Shown: piece after piece, positions 46,372 through 54,685 of the stretch | How positions within the stretch are numbered: the stretch's first letter is position 1 | How the letters are laid out: each line of letters opens with the position of its first letter | Assembly: GCA_963843565.1 (NCBI GenBank) | Contig: CAWJKY010000004.1 | Coordinates: 434,001 to 498,000, forward strand | Source: DASZQY01 sp963843565 | GTDB lineage: Bacteria; Pseudomonadota; Alphaproteobacteria; Rhizobiales; Kaistiaceae | Direction: 5' to 3' | DNA: 64,000 nucleotides | The notes under the pieces: model-generated | The model's input: the letters and a program-made list of their open reading frames with translations, nothing else | The model's database searches: none | Told to the model about the DNA's origin: nothing | Position numbers and translations under genes: made by a program

Positions 46372-46938
46372 TCAGCGGAAGAAGGAGATGGCTTGTCCGT
46401 TGGCCTGGCCGTCGAAGCGGTTGTTGCCGGAAGACGAAAGCGTGGCGATCGGCGAGCCGCCCTGGCCGGCGAGCGTGACCTGACCATTCTGCAGGTTCCA
46501 CGCCTGGATCGACTTCAGCGTCGGGTCGGTACAGCCGCGCGTCGAGGCCCGGTAGCCGCCCGTCCAGCTGGTCAGCGTCATGAACAGCTGGCAGGAGTCG
46601 CTGCCCGAGGCGATCGTCCAGCCGCCGAGGAGGTCGGTGCGGCCGAGATTGCCGCCAGCGCCGACCGCAGCGGTCTGCGAGCCAGCCGGGGGCGCCAGCG
46701 ACTGATCGCCACCCGCCGTGCCGGCATCAGTGACGTCGCCGGTGCTGCCATCGACGGTGGTGCCGCCCGGCGGGCCGATATCGGTGCTGTCCACCGGGCC
46801 GACGGCGGTCGCCGAGGGCAGCATGTCAGGGGAGGTCGTGCTGTTCTTCTTCCACGGCATGCTGATGGAGCCGATCGAACCGCACCCGGCAAGCGCAACC
46901 GCCAGCGCCACAACCGGCACCACAATTCTCAACCCCAT
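46372..46938 (-). CDS. Lipoprotein with AprI/Inh-type (metalloprotease-inhibitor-like) domain
   Basis: 188-residue predicted lipoprotein: signal MGLRIVVPVVALAVALAGC with lipobox ALAGC, a Ser/Thr/Gly-rich linker, and a C-terminal beta-barrel-like part (LGGWTIASGSDSCQLFMTLT, RASTRGC, QVTLAGQGGSPIATL) with two cysteines, the pattern of AprI/Inh and Omp19-like alphaproteobacterial lipoproteins. ATG at 46938 with AAGGA 7-8 bases upstream. Located between zapE and sdhB. Confidence 0.8.
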   Translation of the reverse strand: MGLRIVVPVVALAVALAGCGSIGSISMPWKKNSTTSPDMLPSATAVGPVDSTDIGPPGGTTVDGSTGDVTDAGTAGGDQSLAPPAGSQTAAVGAGGNLGRTDLLGGWTIASGSDSCQLFMTLTSWTGGYRASTRGCTDPTLKSIQAWNLQNGQVTLAGQGGSPIATLSSSGNNRFDGQANGQAISFFR

Positions 46939-47035
46939 CAACCCGTCCTTCTTGCGTTTTCGAGACCGCGCGCCGCGAATCGTCTTTAGACCGCAATTGT
47001 AGCGGGTTTCGGGCAAGGTTCCGCCAGACGGCACG

Positions 47036-47818
47036 CTAGACCCGCCGTTCGACCATCATCTTCTTGACCTCGGCGATGGCTTTCGCCGGGTTGAGGCCCT
47101 TGGGGCAGGTCTGCGCGCAGTTCATGATCGTATGGCAGCGGTAGAGGCGGAACGGGTCCTCGAGGTCGTCGAGCCGCTCGCCGGTCGCCTCGTCGCGCGA
47201 ATCGATCAGCCACCGGTAGGCCTGCAGCAGGACCGCCGGGCCGAGATAGCGTTCGCCGTTCCACCAGTACGACGGGCACGAGGCCGAGCAGCAGGCGCAC
47301 AGGATGCACTCATAGAGCCCGTCGAGCTTGACGCGGTCGTCGTGGCTCTGTTGCCACTCCTTTTCCGGCTGCGGCGTCTCCGTCTTGAGCCACGGCTCGA
47401 CGGAGCGGTGCTGCGCGTAGAAGGTCGTGAGGTCCGGAACGAGGTCCTTGATCACCGGCAGGTGGGGCAGCGGATAGATCTTCACCGGGCCGCGGATGTC
47501 GTCGATCGCCTTGGTGCAGGCGAGCGTGTTGGAACCGTCGACGTTCATCGCGCACGACCCGCACACGCCCTCCCGGCACGACCGGCGGAAGGTCAGCGTC
47601 GGATCGACGGTGTTCTTGATCCAGATGAGACCGTCGAGGACCATCGGCGCGATGGCGCCACGATCGACGAAATACACGTCGAGGCGCGGATTGTCCGGCG
47701 CGTCGGGATCGAAGCGGTAGATACGGAACTCAACCAGGCGGCCCTTGGGCGACGCGGGCTTCGGCCACGTCTTGCCTTTGCCGACCTTCGAGTTCTTGGG
47801 AAGCGTGAATTCAACCAT
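47036..47818 (-). CDS. sdhB: Succinate dehydrogenase iron-sulfur subunit
   Basis: Electron-transfer subunit with three clusters: [2Fe-2S] ligands in CREGVCGSCAMNVDG with a later C, and the C-terminal CILCACCSASCPSYWW and CHTIMNCAQTCPKGLNP ligands for the [4Fe-4S] and [3Fe-4S] clusters. 260 residues, normal. It is separated from sdhA by a methyltransferase and a DUF3052 gene; usually sdhB follows sdhA directly. Confidence 0.96.
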   Translation of the reverse strand: MVEFTLPKNSKVGKGKTWPKPASPKGRLVEFRIYRFDPDAPDNPRLDVYFVDRGAIAPMVLDGLIWIKNTVDPTLTFRRSCREGVCGSCAMNVDGSNTLACTKAIDDIRGPVKIYPLPHLPVIKDLVPDLTTFYAQHRSVEPWLKTETPQPEKEWQQSHDDRVKLDGLYECILCACCSASCPSYWWNGERYLGPAVLLQAYRWLIDSRDEATGERLDDLEDPFRLYRCHTIMNCAQTCPKGLNPAKAIAEVKKMMVERRV

Positions 47819-47843
47819 GGTCCTGCCCCCGTCGCGTGGACGG

Positions 47844-48575
47844 CTACTTCTCCCGCTTGCCCACCGGTGTGACGAGTGGCGCCCGCATGGGGCGCTTTTC
47901 GATCACGATCAGCGCCGGGTAGAAATGCATGCCGTGGGCGAATTTTGCAAATGCGTCCGGTTGGTCTTCAACACCCTCGCGCCAGAACCACGCATTCATC
48001 TCGTCGATCAGGCCCTTCGTGAACTCGACGAACGTACCCGGTTCACCTACCCCGCCATTGTACTCCGGTTTCCAGTACGACGAACACGTATCCTCGCAGG
48101 CGTAGACGCCGTTCTCGCGGATATGCGGGAAAAGCGTTCGAAAACTGGTGATCTGGTGGTCGAACTGATGGCTGCCGTCGTCGATGAGGACATCGAAGGG
48201 GCCGAATTCCGCGGCGACGGCTTCCAGAAACGCCGGATCCGCCTGGCTACCGATGCGCACGGAGATGCCTTCGCGCTCGAATCGCTTGCACTCCGGATCG
48301 ATATCGATTCCGACGATCCGCGCTCCCTTCCCGAAATACTGCTGCCAGAGCTCCAACGACCCGCCCGCCTGGATGCCGATCTCAAGGATGGACGGAGCTT
48401 GATCGCGATAGGCACCGAGGTGCCAGTCGTAGATCTCGTAGTAGTGCTCCCACTTGTTGACGACGTGGCCGGAATGGGTGGCCACCAGTCGGTCGAGGTC
48501 GGAGCGCGCATTGATCAGCGCGCCGACCCGCCGCGGCCCCTTCAACGTGCGGCTTTTCATCCCGCGCATCATCAT
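47844..48575 (-). CDS. Class I SAM-dependent methyltransferase
   Basis: 243 residues. Rossmann motif I is ILEIGIQAGGSLELWQQYFG near residue 64; motif II IVGIDIDPECKRFEREG; motif III FDVLIDDGSHQFDHQI. This arrangement resembles macrolide/sugar O-methyltransferases (mycinamicin/demethylmacrocin type) and their many uncharacterised relatives. It is inserted between sdhB and sdhA with a DUF3052 gene, on the same strand. Substrate unknown. Confidence 0.8.
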   Translation of the reverse strand: MMMRGMKSRTLKGPRRVGALINARSDLDRLVATHSGHVVNKWEHYYEIYDWHLGAYRDQAPSILEIGIQAGGSLELWQQYFGKGARIVGIDIDPECKRFEREGISVRIGSQADPAFLEAVAAEFGPFDVLIDDGSHQFDHQITSFRTLFPHIRENGVYACEDTCSSYWKPEYNGGVGEPGTFVEFTKGLIDEMNAWFWREGVEDQPDAFAKFAHGMHFYPALIVIEKRPMRAPLVTPVGKREK

Positions 48576-48645
48576 CGCCGCGCCCTCCTGCGCTCAACCA
48601 AAGCCCGGACCGGGCGTACCCGGTCCATCGTGACGAGGAGGACTT

Positions 48646-49089
48646 CTAGCGGCGATCGACGCGGATGACGAGCTTGAGGCCCGACCACGTATCGTCGACG
48701 GCCGCGACCTTGACGTCGACCAGATCGAGCTTCAGCGCCTCGGCGCGCACCACGTCCTCGGTCACGTCGGTCGCCACCTTCGCCGCCTTCTTCGGCCACG
48801 AAATCCAGATCATGCCGTCGGAGTTCAGATACTTGCGCAGCTTCGGCAGGCCGGCGGCGAGTTCGGCCCGGCTCTTGGTGAAGGCGTGGATGGTGTCGTA
48901 GGTGGCCGGACCGATCGGCCGCGACCAGTCGCCACGCTTGGCGACCTTGCCGAAATCCACCGTTCCCGGAAGCGTCGCAAGATTTTGCGGCAAGGCGACG
49001 AATGCGATCTTCGAGCCCGGCCTGTAGCCGAGCTTTTCGTGAAGCGGTTTGACCGAATATCCGGACTGCGAAAGGGTGGCGAGCGCCAT
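48646..49089 (-). CDS. DUF3052-family protein
   Basis: 147 residues from an ATG at 49089: ATLSQSGYSVKPLHEKLGYR then PGSKIAFVALPQNL, and later GMIWISWPKKAAKVATDVTE and VAAVDDTWSGLKLVIR. This YSxxPLxxKLGxxPG layout fits DUF3052; function unknown. The open frame extends about 50 codons upstream but without conservation or a site, so the shorter start is preferred though its ribosome-binding site is weak. Confidence 0.7.
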   Translation of the reverse strand: MALATLSQSGYSVKPLHEKLGYRPGSKIAFVALPQNLATLPGTVDFGKVAKRGDWSRPIGPATYDTIHAFTKSRAELAAGLPKLRKYLNSDGMIWISWPKKAAKVATDVTEDVVRAEALKLDLVDVKVAAVDDTWSGLKLVIRVDRR

Positions 49090-49445
49090 CGTCGTGAACT
49101 TTTGCACCTTGAACAGAACAGCCCGTGCCTCGGGGGAGGCACAAGCCGGAACGAAACGGGCAGGGTCGGTAACAAACCGCTCTAAGGCTCGGATATCGCT
49201 CACGTATCCCAGCCGTCTCGGGCCACCTAATAGATAGGGCAAATTGGCAACAGCGTCATGTTTTTTCGCGGCAGGCGCTCAATAACAGCTAACAATAGTG
49301 GATGAACAGTGGAGGCCGTCACCTAAAGCATTGAAATAAAATGGATTTTTACGTCAAGCGGGAAATCGCGCCGGGCCGCTCGCGACGCGCGAAGCCAACG
49401 CACTGAAACCACTGGAGAAATCCGGAGCAGGCGCCCGGGACGTCC
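49090..49445. other. AT-richer intergenic region between sdhA and the DUF3052 gene
   Basis: About 350 bases; the part from 49243 on is markedly AT-richer than its surroundings. No gene is supported. It could hold the promoter of the DUF3052/methyltransferase/sdhB genes (a weak TTGACG element lies on the minus strand near 49350). Confidence 0.45.
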
Positions 49446-51263
49446 TCAGTACACCCGGGCCTTGGGCTCGATGTAGTTGACGTCGTTGGTGAGCGTGAAG
49501 GCGTGCACCGGCCGGTCGTCGAGGGTGACGGTCTTGCTGGCGGCGTCGATCGACGCCAGCGTGTGCTTCATCCAGTTCTTGTCGTCGCGGTCCGGATAGT
49601 CCTCGCGGGCATGCGCCCCGCGCGACTCGGTCCGGTTGAGGGCAGAATCCATGGCGACCACCGCCTGGACGATCATGTTCTCGAACTCGAGCGTCTCGAT
49701 GAGGTCGGTGTTCCAGATCAGCGAACGGTCGGTGACGCGAATGTCGTCGGCGCCGGCCCACAGCTGGTGGATGCGCTCGTGGCCCTCGGTGAGCACCTCG
49801 CCGGTACGGAAGACCGCGCAGTTGTCCTGCATGACCTTCTGCATGGAGCGCCGCAGTTCGGCGGTCGACGTGCCGCCGCTGGCGCGGCGGTAGCGGTCGA
49901 GCCGGGCAACCGCGGCATCGCCGGCATCCTTGCGGAGCTCGCGCTGATTGCCCTTTTCGATGGTCTCGGCGGCGCGCTTCGCCGCCGCCCGCCCAAACAC
50001 GACCAGATCGATCAGCGAGTTGGAGCCGAGGCGGTTGGCGCCATGCACCGACACGCAAGCGCCCTCGCCGATCGCCATCAGCCCGGGAACCACGGTGTCC
50101 GGGTTGCCGTCGACCTTGGTCAGCACCTCGCCGCGATAGTTCGAGGGGATGCCGCCCATGTTGTAGTGGACCGTCGGCAGCACCGGAATCGGCTCGCGGG
50201 TCACGTCGACGCCGGCGAAGATGCGCGCCAGGTCGCCGATGCCCGGCAGGCGCTCGTGGATCACCGCCGGATCGAGGTGGGCCAGGTGCAGGAAGATGTG
50301 GTCCTTGTGCTCGCCGACGCCGCGGCCCTCGCGAATCTCGATCGTCATGGCGCGCGAGACCACGTCGCGCGAGGCAAGGTCCTTGGCGTGCGGGGCGTAG
50401 CGCTCCATGAAGCGCTCGCCCTCCGAATTGGTGAGATAGCCGCCCTCGCCGCGCACGCCTTCCGTGATCAGCACGCCGGCGCCGTAGACCCCGGTCGGGT
50501 GGAACTGGATGAACTCCATGTCCTGAAGCGGCAGGCCGGCCCTCAGCACCATGCCGTTGCCGTCGCCGGTCTGGGTGTGGGCGCCGGTGCAGGTCTGGAA
50601 GATGCGGCCGTAGCCGCCGGTGGCGAGGATCGTCTTCTGGGCGCGGAAGCGATGCAGCGTGCCGTCTTCCATCGAGAGCGCCACGATCCCGCGGCACTCG
50701 CCCTCCTCCATGATCAGGTCGAGGGCGAAGTACTCGACGAAGAACTCGCAGGCGTGGCGGAGCGACTGGCCGTAGAGCGTGTGCAGCATGGCGTGGCCGG
50801 TGCGGTCAGCCGCCGCGCAGGTGCGCTGCGCCGTGCCCTCGCCGTAGTGGGTGGTCATGCCGCCGAACGGGCGCTGGTAGATCTTGCCGTCCTCGGTGCG
50901 CGAGAACGGCAGCCCGTAGTGTTCGAGCTCGTAGACAGCGGCCGGCGCCTCGCGACACAGGTACTCGATGGCGTCCTGATCGCCGAGCCAGTCGGAGCCC
51001 TTGACCGTGTCGTACATGTGCCAGCGCCAGTCATCCTCGCCCATGTTGCCGAGCGAGGCGGCGATGCCGCCCTGGGCGGAAACGGTGTGGGAACGGGTCG
51101 GGAAGACCTTGGTGACGCAGGCGGTTTTCAGCCCCGCCTCGGCGCAGCCCAGCGCGGCGCGCAAACCCGAGCCGCCGGCGCCCACCACCACCACGTCGAA
51201 GGTGTGGTCGATGAAGGCATAGGCCCGTCCGTTGACCCCCGGCGCGCCGTTGACCTCAGCCAT
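49446..51263 (-). CDS. sdhA: Succinate dehydrogenase flavoprotein subunit
   Basis: Catalytic subunit with covalent FAD. FDVVVVGAGGSGLRAALGCA is the dinucleotide fold; the FAD-linked histidine is in FPTRSHTVSAQGGI; HPTGVYGAG and the active-site E-G-x-R region follow. 605 residues from ATG 51263 (GGAGG 6 bases upstream); a GTG directly before it is also in frame. The start overlaps the sdhD stop by one base. Confidence 0.97.
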   Translation of the reverse strand: MAEVNGAPGVNGRAYAFIDHTFDVVVVGAGGSGLRAALGCAEAGLKTACVTKVFPTRSHTVSAQGGIAASLGNMGEDDWRWHMYDTVKGSDWLGDQDAIEYLCREAPAAVYELEHYGLPFSRTEDGKIYQRPFGGMTTHYGEGTAQRTCAAADRTGHAMLHTLYGQSLRHACEFFVEYFALDLIMEEGECRGIVALSMEDGTLHRFRAQKTILATGGYGRIFQTCTGAHTQTGDGNGMVLRAGLPLQDMEFIQFHPTGVYGAGVLITEGVRGEGGYLTNSEGERFMERYAPHAKDLASRDVVSRAMTIEIREGRGVGEHKDHIFLHLAHLDPAVIHERLPGIGDLARIFAGVDVTREPIPVLPTVHYNMGGIPSNYRGEVLTKVDGNPDTVVPGLMAIGEGACVSVHGANRLGSNSLIDLVVFGRAAAKRAAETIEKGNQRELRKDAGDAAVARLDRYRRASGGTSTAELRRSMQKVMQDNCAVFRTGEVLTEGHERIHQLWAGADDIRVTDRSLIWNTDLIETLEFENMIVQAVVAMDSALNRTESRGAHAREDYPDRDDKNWMKHTLASIDAASKTVTLDDRPVHAFTLTNDVNYIEPKARVY

Positions 51264-51640
51264 CACAGACCTCCGAACGCGAGCTTGGCGACGGCGAGGA
51301 TGGCGACCGCTGCAACCGCAAACGAGAACAGGACGCTCGCGCCGAGCAGCACGATCTTCAGCGCTTCGCCGCTGATGTAGTCTTCCACGATCACCTGCAT
51401 GCCGAGGTGCATGTGGATCGCCATCGACACGAAGAAGAGGATGATCAACGCCGCCACGATGGGCGAGCCGATCACGGCGGCCATCTGGCCATAGCCGGCG
51501 TGTACGACGCTGAGCAGCACGCCGATCAAGCTGACGGTGAGGACCGCGCCGGCGACGCCCGTCAGGCGCTGACGCCAGAAGTGGACGGTGCCGTCGTGGG
51601 CCGAGCCGTAGTGGCGGACGCGGTGGAGCGGGGTGGCCAT
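51263..51640 (-). CDS. sdhD: Succinate dehydrogenase membrane anchor subunit
   Basis: 125 residues starting MATPLHRVRHYGSAHDGTVH with three transmembrane helices; the haem-ligand histidine is likely in SMAIHMHLGMQVIVEDYI. Upstream in-frame starts would enter sdhC. Four bases separate it from sdhC. Confidence 0.94.
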   Translation of the reverse strand: MATPLHRVRHYGSAHDGTVHFWRQRLTGVAGAVLTVSLIGVLLSVVHAGYGQMAAVIGSPIVAALIILFFVSMAIHMHLGMQVIVEDYISGEALKIVLLGASVLFSFAVAAVAILAVAKLAFGGL

Positions 51641-51644
51641 GGCG

Positions 51645-52043
51645 CTACCGAAGGAAGATCGCCACCGCCCAGACGCCAAGCGTCAGGACGACCGACAGGA
51701 CGATGTTGGCCCAGGCAATGCGGTTGCGAGCCGGCGCGTCGAGGGCGTAGCCGAAGTCCCACACGAAATGGCGCAGGCCCCCGAGGAGATGGTGGATGAG
51801 CGCCCATGTGTAGCCGAACAGCACGAGCAGGCCGATCGGCGAGGCGACCACCGCCTGTGCGATTCCAAACGCGTCGGCCCCCATCGCCAGCGCCACCAGC
51901 CACGCGGCGAACAGCACCGTGCCGAAGTAGAGCGCCCCGCCGGTTACCCGGTGGGCGATCGACATGGTCATGGTGATCGGCCAGCGATAGATTTGCAGAT
52001 GCGGCGAAAGGGGTCGGTTCGCCTTGAGATCGGCGGAGGACAT
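51645..52043 (-). CDS. sdhC: Succinate dehydrogenase cytochrome b556 subunit
   Basis: 132 residues starting MSSADLKANRPLSPHLQIYR, with SIAHRVTGGALYFG and the haem histidine region HHLLGGLRHFVWD. Three transmembrane helices. The ATG at 52043 is chosen because the promoter at 52090-52118 would start transcription after the alternative upstream ATG (52094). First gene of sdhCDA. Confidence 0.94.
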   Translation of the reverse strand: MSSADLKANRPLSPHLQIYRWPITMTMSIAHRVTGGALYFGTVLFAAWLVALAMGADAFGIAQAVVASPIGLLVLFGYTWALIHHLLGGLRHFVWDFGYALDAPARNRIAWANIVLSVVLTLGVWAVAIFLR

Positions 52044-52089
52044 TGCCGTCGTCTGAGCCCCGGAAAAAGTGTGAAGAATCCCGGTCGTC

Positions 52090-52118
52090 GTCATAGCGCC
52101 GATGGTGCGGCGCGTCAA
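52090..52118 (-). promoter_or_regulatory. Promoter of sdhCDA
   Basis: On the minus strand TTGACG and TATGAC are separated by exactly 17 bases. Transcription would begin near 52083, leaving a 40-base leader before sdhC. This also decides the sdhC start. Confidence 0.65.
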
Positions 52119-52161
52119 AACGCCCGTTCTGCCAATCCCGGGGCGGCGGAGCACCCCGCGT

Positions 52162-52968
52162 TCAGGCGAGCGGTCCGTAGCCCCGGATGTAGTCGATCGT
52201 GAAGCTCGGCCGGTGGCGCACGCCGGTGTTCGACGCCGAGGGCGGCAGGGCATAGACGTTGAGCATGAACTGCATCGGGTACGCCGGGCTCTGCGCGACG
52301 CTGCCAAGCGGTATGTTGTCCAGGAAGAACGCTACCCCATCGGGTCTCCACTCCGCCCCGTAGACGTGAAAGGCGCCCGGATCGAACGGCAGCGTGTCCA
52401 CGTGGAATTCGTCCGCCGTCAGGTCGGGATCGTTGACCGGCTTGATGCCGTAGCCCAACTCGGTGGTTTCGCGGCCGATCCCGTTGCCGAAGACTTCGCA
52501 GACGGTGATCTCGCCCGACCGGTTCGGTTGGTCCTCGAAGCCGATCATCCAGAGCGATGCCAGATCGTCGGGCCCAAGGTCCATCTTCGCCCTGAGCTCG
52601 AAGTATCCGTATTGCGGCACGTAGAGCGCCGCCGGCTCCTGCGCCTCCCGCACCGACAGGCCCTGCTTGAACCTGTGCTGACCGATCGCGCTGCCCACTG
52701 GCCCGGCGAACAGCCCGGTCTGGATCGAGGAGCAGCGCACGTCACCGTCGAACTCGGGACACCAGGGCGGCTGGTCGTCGGCAACGAACAGTGTCAGGCA
52801 TCCGCCGGAGAGGCTGTAGCGCGGCGCCGACGCCGCCCGCGAACTCCAGTGCGGCAGGTAGTAGGGAACCCATTTCGACCGGTCGAGCGCGCCGCCGTCG
52901 AAATCGTCGTCGAAGTCGAGGCGATACCCCGAACGCTCCCGCGGATTGCGCGGCGCCTCACCGGCCAT
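52162..52968 (-). CDS. GH16-like glycoside hydrolase/concanavalin-like protein
   Basis: 268 residues. N-terminal YRLDFDDDFDGGALDRSKWV and LPHWSSRAASAPRY, the strand YGYFELRAKMD, and the active-site strand GEITVCEVFG near residue 150 give the GH16 jelly-roll. The usual E-x-D-x-x-E motif reads E-I-T-V-C-E: both glutamates are kept but the central Asp is Thr. No signal peptide is visible from the ATG at 52968 (GGGAG 7 bases upstream). Activity therefore uncertain; substrate unknown. Confidence 0.75.
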   Translation of the reverse strand: MAGEAPRNPRERSGYRLDFDDDFDGGALDRSKWVPYYLPHWSSRAASAPRYSLSGGCLTLFVADDQPPWCPEFDGDVRCSSIQTGLFAGPVGSAIGQHRFKQGLSVREAQEPAALYVPQYGYFELRAKMDLGPDDLASLWMIGFEDQPNRSGEITVCEVFGNGIGRETTELGYGIKPVNDPDLTADEFHVDTLPFDPGAFHVYGAEWRPDGVAFFLDNIPLGSVAQSPAYPMQFMLNVYALPPSASNTGVRHRPSFTIDYIRGYGPLA

Positions 52969-53090
52969 GGTCGTGCTCCCGTTCGGCTTGCGACAATCGG
53001 CGGGCGCTGAGGCCCTGGCAAGGCCGGGACTTGAAAACCCCCCGCCGCCCATCTAACCAGCGCTGTTGATCGCGCCCAAGGAACAACCCT

Positions 53091-54188
53091 ATGCCCAGCC
53101 GTCATCTTCTGCTTCTGCCCGGAGACGGGATCGGCCCGGAAGTCATGGCCGAGGTGAAGCGCGTCATCGCCTTTCTCAACAACGAGGGCGCCGGCTTCGA
53201 GACCGAGGACGACCTGGTCGGCGGTGCCGCCTACGATTTCCATGGGAAAGCGATCGCCGAGGACACCATGAAGCGGGCGCTTGCCGCCGACGCGGTGATC
53301 TTCGGCGCGGTCGGCGGGCCGAAGTGGGACGCGGTGCCCTATGACGTGCGCCCCGAGGCGGGGCTGCTCAGGCTCCGCAAGGACCTGCAGCTGTTCGCGA
53401 ATCTCAGGCCCGCGATCGTCTACGCCGCGCTTGCCGACTCATCGTCGCTGAAGCGCGAGCTGGTCGAGAACCTCGACATCCTGATCGTGCGCGAGCTGAC
53501 CGGTGGCGTCTATTTCGGCGAGCCCAAGACCATCACCGACCTCGGCAACGGCCAGAAGCGCGCCGTCGACACGCAGGTCTACGACACCTACGAGATCGAG
53601 CGCATCGCCCGCGTCGCCTTCGACCTTGCCCGCAGCCGGCGCAACAAGGTCACGTCGATGGAGAAGCGCAACGTGATGAAGACCGGCGTCCTGTGGCGCG
53701 ACGTCGTCGCCGACGTCCACCGGCGCGAGTACGCCGACGTTCAGCTCGACCACATGCTCGCCGACGCCGGCGGCATGCAGCTGGTGCGCGCGCCCAAGCA
53801 GTTCGACGTGATCGTCACCGACAACCTGTTCGGCGACCTGCTGTCCGACGTCGCCGCCATGCTGACCGGCTCGCTCGGCATGTTGCCGTCCGCCTCGCTG
53901 GGCGCCCCCGACCCCAAGACCGGGCGGCGCAAGGCGCTCTATGAGCCGGTGCACGGCTCCGCCCCCGATATCGCCGGCAAGGGCATCGCCAATCCGATCG
54001 CCATGCTCGCCTCGCTGGCGATGGCGCTGCGCTATTCCTTCGCCATGGGCGAGACCGCCGACCGCCTCGAGCAGGCGATCTCGGCGGTGCTCGACAAGGG
54101 CCTGAGGACCGCCGACATCTGGACGCCGGAAACCACCCGGGTCGGCACGACGGAAATGGGCGACGCCATCCTCGCCGAACTCGCCTGA
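53091..54188 (+). CDS. leuB: 3-isopropylmalate dehydrogenase
   Basis: NAD-dependent oxidative decarboxylase of leucine synthesis. HLLLLPGDGIGPEVMAEVKR at the start, the substrate-binding RPAIVYAAL and LRKDLQLFANLRP, VIVTDNLFGDLLSDVAAMLT (metal-binding aspartates) and EPVHGSAPDIAGKGIANP. 365 residues. The next gene overlaps its stop by one base. leuC and leuD lie further right on the other strand. Confidence 0.97.
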   Translation: MPSRHLLLLPGDGIGPEVMAEVKRVIAFLNNEGAGFETEDDLVGGAAYDFHGKAIAEDTMKRALAADAVIFGAVGGPKWDAVPYDVRPEAGLLRLRKDLQLFANLRPAIVYAALADSSSLKRELVENLDILIVRELTGGVYFGEPKTITDLGNGQKRAVDTQVYDTYEIERIARVAFDLARSRRNKVTSMEKRNVMKTGVLWRDVVADVHRREYADVQLDHMLADAGGMQLVRAPKQFDVIVTDNLFGDLLSDVAAMLTGSLGMLPSASLGAPDPKTGRRKALYEPVHGSAPDIAGKGIANPIAMLASLAMALRYSFAMGETADRLEQAISAVLDKGLRTADIWTPETTRVGTTEMGDAILAELA

Positions 54189-54685
54189 TGGAAACGCTCT
54201 ACAGGAACCCGGGTTTCGCAACGCGCAACCTGATCTCCATGGTCGTGCTGATCGTCATCTGTCTCTACGGCCTGTGGGAAATCTGGCGCGCCGCCAACGG
54301 CGGCGGCGGCGAGGACGGCTACATCTTCGGTGTGATCTTCGTGGGCGGCGCCATCTGGGGCGGCCGCGAACTCCTGAACGAGGTGCGCGACCGGGTCATG
54401 GACCTGACCCGCGACCCCGCCAGCGGCCGCACCACGGTGACGCTGTGGCGGCCATTCTCGACGATGCGTGTCGAGGGGCGGGCCGACGCCCTCACCGACT
54501 GGCGGCTGCACGTCGCCCTCGGCCGGCGCAACACGCGCACCTACTTCATCTATGTCGATCACAAGGACCATCCGCGGCCGCTGGTCTTCGACCTGATGAA
54601 GCGCGGCCTCGACCTGACGGGGTTGAAAAAGATCGCCCCCGAAGCGATGGCCGAGTTCGGCAAGGCCGCCGGCCAGCCCGGCTAG
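54188..54685 (+). CDS. Small membrane protein of unknown function
   Basis: 165 residues with two N-terminal transmembrane segments (LISMVVLIVICLYGLWEIW and YIFGVIFVGGAIWGG), then a soluble C-terminal part rich in charged residues (TVTLWRPFSTMRVEGRADAL, IYVDHKDHPRPLVFDL). No known family recognised. Coupled to leuB by TGATG. Its TAG shares CTAG with the convergent mntH stop. Confidence 0.75.
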   Translation: METLYRNPGFATRNLISMVVLIVICLYGLWEIWRAANGGGGEDGYIFGVIFVGGAIWGGRELLNEVRDRVMDLTRDPASGRTTVTLWRPFSTMRVEGRADALTDWRLHVALGRRNTRTYFIYVDHKDHPRPLVFDLMKRGLDLTGLKKIAPEAMAEFGKAAGQPG

